Positions 14,363 to 23,623 of a DNA stretch of 23,623 bases are shown piece after piece. How positions within the stretch are numbered: the stretch's first letter is position 1; each line of letters opens with the position of its first letter. Position numbers and translations under genes: made by a program. Source of the stretch: JBOGEB01 sp050743125 (lineage in GTDB: Bacteria; Actinomycetota; Nitriliruptoria; Euzebyales; Egibacteraceae); contig JBOGEB010000053.1 of the NCBI GenBank assembly GCA_050743125.1, forward strand, positions 1-23,623, written 5' to 3'. Below the pieces are notes generated by a model that saw only the letters and a list, made by a program, of their open reading frames with translations, was not told where the DNA came from and did no database searches.

Positions 14363-14403
14363 CGTGGCGACTTCGCCCCAGCAGGTGGGGCAAAGTCGCC
14401 ACG
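14363..14403. terminator. Hairpin between mak-glgB and treZ
   Basis: The arms 14363-14379 (CGTGGCGACTTCGCCCC) and 14387-14403 (GGGGCAAAGTCGCCACG) pair with one mismatch around a 7-nt loop. It lies in the 100-nt gap after glgB on the - strand. No T-run follows on that strand, so partial termination or mRNA processing before treZ is as plausible as full termination. Confidence 0.6.
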
Positions 14404-14425
14404 CGCGCTCCGACGGCGCGGCCTG

Positions 14426-17973
<3,548 letters not shown>

Positions 17974-17974
<1 letters not shown>

Positions 17975-19635
17975 CACCCCTCCGGCTCCGGCTGGACGAG
18001 CTGGAACCAGTAGAAGCCGTGGGCGCCCAGGGTGAGCAGGTACGGCAACTCGCCGATCGGTGGGAAGTGGGTGCCACCGAGCAGCTCGACCGGCACCCGG
18101 CCGCCCAGATCGGGGGCGGACAGGTTCAGCTCCACCGGCTGTGCGGTCCCGGACAGGTTCGCGACGACGAGAATCGTCACGCCCCCGTCCTGGCGGAGAA
18201 ACGCGAGCACCTTCGGGTTGGTCGGCTCCAGCGCGACGAAGCGGCCGCACCCAAACACCGGGTACTGCTTGCGGGCGTGGATGAGGTTGTGGACCCAGTG
18301 GAGGGGCGAGTGCGGGTGCCGCCGCTGAGCCTCCACGTTGATCGCGTTGAACCCGTAGACCGGATCCATGATCGGTGGGAGGTAGAGCTGAGCGAAGTCC
18401 GCCCGGGAGAAGCCGCCGTTGCGGTCGTTCGACCACTGCATCGGCGTGCGCACCCCCTCTCGGTCACCGAGGTAGATGTTGTCGCCCATCCCGATCTCGT
18501 CGCCGTAGTAGATGATTGGGCTGCCGGGCAGGGACAGCAGCAGCGCGTGGAACAGCTCCCACAGCCGCCGGTTGTTGTCGAGCAGCGGCGCGAGCCGGCG
18601 GCGGATGCCGAGGTTCATCTTCATGCGCGGGTCGCGCGCGTACTCGGTGTACATGTAGTCGCGTTCCTCGTCGGTCACCATCTCGAGCGTCAGCTCGTCG
18701 TGGTTGCGCAGGAAGATGCCCCACTGGCAGCTGTCGGGGATCTCTGGGGTCCTTGCAAGGATCTCGACGATCGGCCTGGACTCCTCGCGGCGCGCGGCCA
18801 TGAACATCCGCGGCATCACGGGGAAGTGGAAGGCCATGTGGCACTCGTCGCCGCTGCCGAAGTAATGGACGACGTCCTCGGGCCACTGGTTCGCCTCGGC
18901 GAGGAGAATCTTGTTTTCGAACTCCGAGTCGACGACCTTTCGAAGGCGCTTGAGGTACTCATGCGTCTCGGGCAGGTTCTCGCAGTTCGTACCCTCGCGC
19001 TCGTAGAGGTACGGGACCGCGTCGAGGCGAAGCCCGTCCAGCCCTAGGCCGAGCCAGAAGCGGACAACGTCGAGCATCGCCTCACGGACCTCGGGGTTGT
19101 CGTAGTTGAGGTCCGGCTGGTGGCTGAAGAACCGGTGCCAGTAGTAGGCGCCCGCCTCAGGGTCGTGGGTCCAGTTGGAGATCTCGGTGTCGCAGAAGAT
19201 GACGCGCGCGTCCGTATACCGCTGATCCGTGTCGCTCCAGACGTACCAGTCGTGTTTCGGGGAGCTCGGCTCCCGGGACTGGAGGAACCACGGATGCTGG
19301 TCGCTCGTGTGGTTCATGACCATGTCCGCGATGATCCGGATGCCACGGACGTGCGCTGCCTCGATGAGCTGGGCGACGTCGTCGATGCTGCCGTACTCGG
19401 GCAGCACGGTCATGAAGTCGCTGATGTCATACCCGCCGTCGCGCAGGGGCGAGGCGTAGAAAGGGAGGAGCCAGATACAGTCGATGCCGAGCCATTCGAT
19501 GTAGTCGAGCTTCTCGGTGAGCCCGGGGATATCCCCGCTTCCGTCGCCGGTCGCATCGGAGAAGCCACGGATCGAAACCTCGTAGAAGATGGCGGTCTTG
19601 TACCAGAGCGGGTCGTTCGTCAGCATCGCGGACAC
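17974..19635 (-). CDS. treS: Trehalose synthase (maltose alpha-D-glucosyltransferase) TreS
   Basis: A 553-residue GH13 isomerase interconverting trehalose and maltose (EC 5.4.99.16), supplying maltose to the maltokinase encoded next. The N-terminus NDPLWYKTAIFYEVSIRGF (7-25) is typical. Catalytic residues are Asp205 (DGLRLDAVPYLYEREGTNCE), Glu247 (ILLAEANQWP) and Asp313 (LRNHDELTLEMV). YYGDEIGMGDNIYLGDREG-type segments follow, with a short C-terminal beta domain (ILVVANLSGTAQPVEL). Length fits stand-alone TreS rather than the TreS-Mak fusion known in other actinobacteria. Here Mak is joined to GlgB instead. The start is GTG 19635 or ATG 19626; the latter aligns better with the usual N-terminus. 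It lies 6 nt after glgE and overlaps mak by three bases. Confidence 0.96.
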
Positions 19636-19641
19636 CGCATC

Positions 19642-21591
19642 TCAAAGGGCCCGCAACCGCAGGACGTGAGCGGGCTCGTAGGACGGGTCGAGCCGGACAT
19701 GGTTCTCTGGCCCGTCCCAAACGTACGCCGTGTCGGTGATGAGGTCGTACGCCTCGAACGGGCCGGTGCGCGCCAAGCCGAGCTGCCCGAGGTCGAGCCG
19801 GGTCGTCCCCTCCTGCGGGCGGTGCGGGTCAAGGTTCACCACGACGAGCACAGGTTGCGTGCGGCCGGATGCGGCCGAGGGCGAGACCTTCGCAAAGCAC
19901 AGGATCTGCTCGTTGGTGATGTCGTGGAACCGCAGGTTGCACAGCTCCCGGAACGCCGGATATTCGCGGCGGATCCGGTTGATCTTCGTGATGAACGGCG
20001 CTAACGAGGAGGGTTCGCTCCAGTCGCGTGACCGGTACTGATACTTCTCCGAGCCGAGGTACTCCTCGCTGCCCGGGGCCACCGCGACGTTCTCGTACAG
20101 CTCGTAGCCGGCGTAGATGCCGTAGGCCGGGCATGCCAGCGCGGCGAGCACGAGCCGGACCTTGAACGCCGCAGGCCCGCCGTGCTGAAGATACGAGGTG
20201 AGGATGTCTGGAGTGTTCGGCCAGAAATTCGGGCGGAAGAAATCGGCGACCTGGGTGCAGGTGAGCTCGGTGAGATAGTCGATGAGCTCCGCCTTCGTGT
20301 TCCGCCACGCAAAATAGGTATAGCTTTGGCTGAAGCCGAGCTTCGCCAGGGCGTACATCACCTTCGGTCGGGTGAATGCCTCGGACAGGAACAGCACGTC
20401 GGGGTGCTCACGGCGGATCTCAGCGATCAGCCGCTCCCAGAACGGCAGCGGCTTCGTGTGCGGGTTGTCGACTCGAAAGACCTTGATCCCGTGGCCGATC
20501 CAGTGGTCGAGGATGCCTTTGAGCTCGTTGCAGAGGCTGTCGAGGTCCGGTGTGTCGAAGTCGATGGGGTAGATGTCCTGGTAGCGCTTCGGCGGGTTCT
20601 CGGCGTACTGGACGGTCCCGTCCGGGCGGCGTTTGAACCACTCCGGGTGCTGGCCCACCCACGGATGGTCTGGCGAGCATTGGATTGCGAAGTCGAGGGC
20701 GATCTCGAGACCGTGCCGACGAGCCTCCGCGACGAGCTCGTCGAAGCCGTCGAGCGTGCCGAGGTCCTCGTGCACGGCGGTATGCCCCCCCTGTGCGGAG
20801 CCGATCGCCCAGGGGGTCCCAGGGTCGGTGGGCTCCGCCTGGAGCGTGTTGTTCCGCCCCTTGCGGAAGGACCGGCCGATCGGGTGAATCGGCGGCAGAT
20901 AAACGATGTCGAAGCCCATCTCGGCGATTGCAGGCAGCCGCTTGGCGGCGTCCGCAAACGTTCCGCTCTGCGTGGCCGTCGCCCCCTCGGACCGTGGGAA
21001 CAACTCGTACCAGGCCGAGAACCGGGCCGCCTCCCGGTCGACCCACATTGGCAGCTCGGCGCTGGTCGTGCCGTCGAGCCGCTCGGGGTGCGCCTCCAGC
21101 AGGCGGAGCACGCCGGGGTCGCTCGCCACGCTGATCCGCACGGCGAGCGGGGCGTCGCCGCGGAGGAATGCGGCAGCCCGACTGAGGGTGGCCTTGGCTG
21201 GCTCCGGCGCCGGTCGACGCTCGAGCAGCCGGGCGCCCTCCTCGAGGTCCACGTCGAGGTCGACTTGGCCCGCCGCGTGTTTCCTGCGGACACCGTCCAG
21301 CCAGCTCGCGTAGTGGTCGGTCCACGCGTGGATCCGGTACCGCCACGGGCCGATCTCGTCCACCAGGAAACTGCCGTTCCAACGGTCGCCGGCGTCGAGG
21401 CGGAGCGAGTCCTCCCGCCATTCAATGTCAGCCGGGCCCCGAGACTGGACCACTGCCGCCACGAGGGCGTGCCCCTCCCGGAAGACGTCCGCCCCGACGA
21501 GCACCCTGTCGCCCACGATGGACTTGGCTGCATACCGCCCACAATCCACCGACGGCGTGACGCGCTCGATCTGTACCCGTTCCCTGAACAC
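19642..21591 (-). CDS. glgE: Alpha-1,4-glucan:maltose-1-phosphate maltosyltransferase GlgE
   Basis: A 649-residue GH13 maltosyltransferase that extends linear alpha-1,4-glucans using maltose-1-phosphate (EC 2.4.99.16), the core step of the GlgE pathway. The N-terminal domain contains VDCGRYAAKSIVGDRV and WRYRIHAWTDHYASWLDG. The barrel has VYLPPIHPIGRSFRKGRNN, DFAIQCSPDHPWV, RYQDIYPIDFD, the nucleophile Asp375 in KVFRVDNPHTKPLPFW and the acid Glu404 in VLFLSEAFTRPKVM, then FFRPNFWPNTPDIL. GTG 21591 is chosen because AAGGGGG (complement of 21599-21605) sits seven bases upstream; a TTG at 21594 is also in frame. It is the first gene of the - strand operon. The 165-nt divergent spacer to 21757 should hold its promoter, but I see no clear consensus there. 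Confidence 0.96.
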   Translation of the reverse strand: MFRERVQIERVTPSVDCGRYAAKSIVGDRVLVGADVFREGHALVAAVVQSRGPADIEWREDSLRLDAGDRWNGSFLVDEIGPWRYRIHAWTDHYASWLDGVRRKHAAGQVDLDVDLEEGARLLERRPAPEPAKATLSRAAAFLRGDAPLAVRISVASDPGVLRLLEAHPERLDGTTSAELPMWVDREAARFSAWYELFPRSEGATATQSGTFADAAKRLPAIAEMGFDIVYLPPIHPIGRSFRKGRNNTLQAEPTDPGTPWAIGSAQGGHTAVHEDLGTLDGFDELVAEARRHGLEIALDFAIQCSPDHPWVGQHPEWFKRRPDGTVQYAENPPKRYQDIYPIDFDTPDLDSLCNELKGILDHWIGHGIKVFRVDNPHTKPLPFWERLIAEIRREHPDVLFLSEAFTRPKVMYALAKLGFSQSYTYFAWRNTKAELIDYLTELTCTQVADFFRPNFWPNTPDILTSYLQHGGPAAFKVRLVLAALACPAYGIYAGYELYENVAVAPGSEEYLGSEKYQYRSRDWSEPSSLAPFITKINRIRREYPAFRELCNLRFHDITNEQILCFAKVSPSAASGRTQPVLVVVNLDPHRPQEGTTRLDLGQLGLARTGPFEAYDLITDTAYVWDGPENHVRLDPSYEPAHVLRLRAL

Positions 21592-21718
21592 CAATGCGCC
21601 CCCTTACGCGCGCGGCCTCAGATCATTTTGCCCCTCCCACCGATCATGAACCCTCCGGCACCGACGCATCGCTTCGCTGAATCGTTCGGAGAGCCTTGCC
21701 AGAACGCATGGGGTGCTC

Positions 21719-21748
21719 GGTGACGACGTCCTGCGCACGGCGTAGCCT
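21719..21748 (+). promoter_or_regulatory. Candidate leaderless promoter of the DUF7711/UPF0158 gene
   Basis: GGTGAC (21719-21724) and TAGCCT (21743-21748) are 18 nt apart. The latter ends 8 nt before ATG 21757, so transcription would begin at or near the start codon. No ribosome site precedes the ATG, which supports leaderless expression. Confidence 0.3.
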
Positions 21749-21756
21749 GACGCCCG

Positions 21757-23058
21757 ATGATGATGCGGTACGCCACGGCGGTAGGGCATCTGCGGCGAGT
21801 GGCTGACGCGTGCCAAAAGCTCTTCACGTTTCATGAGGATCCGCTCTGCGTCGGGGCGTACGTGTACGGCGAGCTGCTCGAGGGCCCTGACCGGTTGGAG
21901 TGCGCGAGCGTGGCGTTCGCGTTGGGCCGTTCGCCCGAGGAGGTGCCCTCGGGGTTCGAGCCGCGGGAGATGCTTGGGTTCATGGAGGTGTCGGGCCTGG
22001 TCAAGATCCCGCTGCGCTGGTGTTGCCGCTCTGCCGCCGGGCCTCTGGCGGACCACGAGATCCACGGCCCGGTGCGGTTCTGGTCGCCGGCGGGCGTCGA
22101 TGAAGAGGTGCTGCGGGCGCTCGCGGAGCGGCGGTTCGACGACGTGGTCCGTGAGCCTGATCCCGACCCTGCGCAGGCGGACGCGGATCTGGCCCGGGCG
22201 CTCGCGCACCTGCACGCGGTCGTCGACTCCTTCTGGGAGCCCGACTGGCGGCGAGCGCACATGGGCGGTGGGGTCTACCCCGAGCAGCACTTGTGGAACG
22301 CGGCCAGGCGCTGCCTCGACCTGCTGGAGCCGCCGTCCGGAGCGCCGCAGGCGCGGCAGGTTCCCGACCCGTTCCCCTGGGCGGGCGAGGCGTTGGAGGA
22401 GCTTCGCGCCGCAATCCACCGCGGTGACGGCAGGGCGGTCGTCGTCGCTGGGCGGGACCGGCCGACCGAGCCGGTGCTCCAGCTCGTCGGCGACGGGCTG
22501 CTCGCCGCCCTGGCGCAGGAGGTGCCTGGCGTGACCGAGGCCGCGCGGGAGTGCGTCGCCGCGCTCCGGAAGCGCTTCTGGGACGGCGACGACCACCTCG
22601 CTGACCAGCTCGACGCCGCGTTGGGCCGTGGCGCCGTTCCCGCGCTGCGGGCCGTCCCGGTCGACCTGGCCGCCCTTGCCGACCACCTCGACCAGGGCGG
22701 CGAGTTCGCGGAGCCGGCCCGGCTCAACCTGAGGACCGGTGAGCTGTGGCCGGTGAGCCTCGACCTCGACACGGAGTTCGATGACGAGGACGAGGACGTG
22801 CTTCGGGTCGAGCGTGGAGAGTCGCACGAGGCGTACCGTGACATGCAGGATTTCCTCGACTCAGCCGGCCCCCAGCTGCAGCGCCTGCTCGACGACGCGC
22901 TGTCAGGACCCGGCCCGTTCCGGCGGTTCAGGGACGTGCTCGCCGGTTATCCCGAGGAGCGCGAGCGCTGGCACGCCTTCTCTGAGGAGCGCTCCCGGGG
23001 CCGTGCCCGCTCTTGGCTCGCCGCCGAGGGCTACCGTCCCACCCCGAGGCGTCGCTGA
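21757..23058 (+). CDS. Two-domain protein: DUF7711-like N-terminus, UPF0158-like C-terminus
   Basis: A 433-residue cytoplasmic protein of unknown function. The N-terminal half resembles the actinobacterial family catalogued, from memory, as DUF7711: YATAVGHLRRVADACQKLF, AYVYGELLEGPDRLECASVA, GPVRFWSPAGVDEEVLRALAERRFDDV, LAHLHAVVDSFWEPDWRRAH and YPEQHLWNAARRCLDLL. The C-terminal 140 residues match UPF0158: NLRTGELWPVS, an acidic run of Asp/Glu around residues 345-352, ESHEAYRDMQDFLDSAG, GPGPFRRFRDVLAGYPEERERWHAF and ARSWLAAEGYRP. No catalytic motif is evident. Three successive ATG codons (21757, 21760, 21763) are possible starts. It is divergent from glgE and precedes vapBC by 39 nt. The functional link to its neighbours is unknown. 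Confidence 0.82.
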   Translation: MMMRYATAVGHLRRVADACQKLFTFHEDPLCVGAYVYGELLEGPDRLECASVAFALGRSPEEVPSGFEPREMLGFMEVSGLVKIPLRWCCRSAAGPLADHEIHGPVRFWSPAGVDEEVLRALAERRFDDVVREPDPDPAQADADLARALAHLHAVVDSFWEPDWRRAHMGGGVYPEQHLWNAARRCLDLLEPPSGAPQARQVPDPFPWAGEALEELRAAIHRGDGRAVVVAGRDRPTEPVLQLVGDGLLAALAQEVPGVTEAARECVAALRKRFWDGDDHLADQLDAALGRGAVPALRAVPVDLAALADHLDQGGEFAEPARLNLRTGELWPVSLDLDTEFDDEDEDVLRVERGESHEAYRDMQDFLDSAGPQLQRLLDDALSGPGPFRRFRDVLAGYPEERERWHAFSEERSRGRARSWLAAEGYRPTPRRR

Positions 23059-23084
23059 TTCCGCAGGAACGTTGGCTCGTGTGC

Positions 23085-23090
23085 TACATT
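23085..23090 (+). promoter_or_regulatory. Candidate -10 element for leaderless vapBC transcript
   Basis: TACATT ends seven bases before ATG 23098 with no ribosome site in between, a layout common for actinobacterial vapBC. No good -35 hexamer lies 17-18 nt upstream. Confidence 0.4.
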
Positions 23091-23097
23091 GTGCGTC

Positions 23098-23376
23098 ATG
23101 GGGACAGTCGGAGTGCGAGAGCTGCGGCAGAACCTCAGTGTGTACCTCACGCGGGTCAGAGCTGGGGAGACGCTCCGGGTCACGGACCGGGGTGAGCCGG
23201 TCGCGTTGCTGACGCCTCTGCCGGAGCACGCGGATCCGCTGAGCCGGCTGGCGGCGGAGGGCAGGCTCCGCCCCGCCACGCGGGAGTACTCCGACCTGCT
23301 TCCACCGCTCGAGTCGCTTCCTGGCCAACGGCCGCTCAGCGCGGTCGTCGTCGAGATGCGCGAGGATCGGCTCTGA
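23098..23376 (+). CDS. vapB: VapB-type antitoxin, Phd/YefM family
   Basis: A 92-residue antitoxin. Residues 1-45 have the Phd/YefM DNA-binding fold signature: VGVRELRQNLSVYLTRVRAGE, then LRVTDRGEPVALLTPL. The C-terminal part (RLAAEGRLRPATREY, EMREDRL) should wrap the toxin. ATG 23098 is taken rather than a TTG at 23089 because the latter overlaps the candidate -10. The stop overlaps the likely start of the PIN toxin. Autorepression of its own promoter is expected for the family. Confidence 0.9.
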   Translation: MGTVGVRELRQNLSVYLTRVRAGETLRVTDRGEPVALLTPLPEHADPLSRLAAEGRLRPATREYSDLLPPLESLPGQRPLSAVVVEMREDRL

Positions 23377-23623
23377 GCGCGGCAGGGGAGCAAGGGTCCT
23401 GGGCGGTCTGCTACCTGGACGCCTCGGCGGCGGTGAAACTCGTGGTCGATGAGGCCGAGAGCGACGCGCTGCGGCGGTGGCTCGGCCAACCCCGGCTCAT
23501 CGGGAGCGCGCTGCTCGAGGCCGAGCTGATGCGAGCTGTGCGGCGGGCGCGGCCTGACGCGGCCGAGCGGGCTCGTACGCTGCTGGAGACGGTGGGCCTG
23601 GTTCCGGTGGACGAGGGCGTCCT
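23373..23623 (+). CDS. vapC: VapC-type PIN-domain toxin, partial at window end
   Basis: The N-terminal 83 residues of a PIN-domain RNase are visible. YLDASAAVKLVVDE supplies the first conserved Asp, and SALLEAELMRAVRRARPD supplies the conserved Glu. The remaining acidic residues lie beyond the window. The family cleaves RNA and is neutralised by the cognate antitoxin encoded just upstream. No ATG, GTG or TTG occurs in this frame between the end of vapB and the YLDASA motif. CTG 23373 overlaps the vapB TGA, with GAGGA (23361-23365) seven bases upstream, and is the best start. Assignment as a VapC toxin is strong; the start is uncertain. Confidence 0.85.
   Translation, partial: MSAAGEQGSWAVCYLDASAAVKLVVDEAESDALRRWLGQPRLIGSALLEAELMRAVRRARPDAAERARTLLETVGLVPVDEGV

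Noticed and set aside
17975..18436. N-terminal extension of the Mak-GlgB frame by 154 codons
   Set aside because: It reads treS in the wrong frame and gives low-complexity Arg/Pro/Gly-rich sequence. Maltokinase begins at ATG 17974, overlapping the treS stop.

Overview
The window is high-GC DNA with GTG/TTG starts and tightly coupled genes, typical of an actinomycete (Actinomycetota). I cannot fix the order or genus. It has three blocks: a RiPP (class I lanthipeptide) locus on the + strand (about 230-11955), a trehalose/maltose-1-phosphate/alpha-glucan operon on the - strand (about 21594-12389), and a short + strand block with a DUF7711/UPF0158-type protein and a VapBC toxin-antitoxin pair (21757 to the right edge).

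The lanthipeptide locus is of the FxLD type. It has an HTH/TPR regulator, a PIMT-like FxLD methyltransferase, a 59-residue FxLD precursor (5318-5497) with core TDDGCGSTCESACPAESGC, a full-length LanB dehydratase, a LanC cyclase, a stand-alone SpaB_C protein and a helical TPR-like protein. The predicted order is dehydration by LanB, (methyl)lanthionine formation by LanC, and Asp methylation by the PIMT-like enzyme, leading to aspartimide or isoaspartate. No transporter or leader protease is visible. The most unusual feature is an old tandem duplication of leader, methyltransferase, precursor and LanB N-terminus (unit about 2.17 kb). The upstream copy keeps an intact methyltransferase, but its precursor has lost most of its leader (74-nt frameshifting deletion) and its LanB is frameshifted and cut after about 125 codons. 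The non-coding leader of the two copies is about 96% identical, clearly more than the methyltransferase genes behind it. Each copy also keeps a strong hairpin between precursor and lanB.

The - strand operon reads glgE, treS, mak-glgB, treZ. It is the GlgE pathway (trehalose to maltose, to maltose-1-phosphate, to linear and then branched alpha-glucan) plus the trehalose-releasing enzyme TreZ. Maltokinase and branching enzyme share one uninterrupted reading frame, an apparent fusion of about 1182 aa. Right after treZ lie the first 29 codons of a GH57/DUF3536-type glycosidase, which then stop. This looks like the scar where the lanthipeptide region meets the conserved operon. A perfect 44-nt palindrome sits 23 nt beyond it, between the convergent blocks.

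The right-hand block begins divergently from glgE. The toxin gene vapC runs off the window and has no ATG, GTG or TTG in frame near its PIN-domain start. A CTG overlapping the antitoxin stop codon is the best candidate start.
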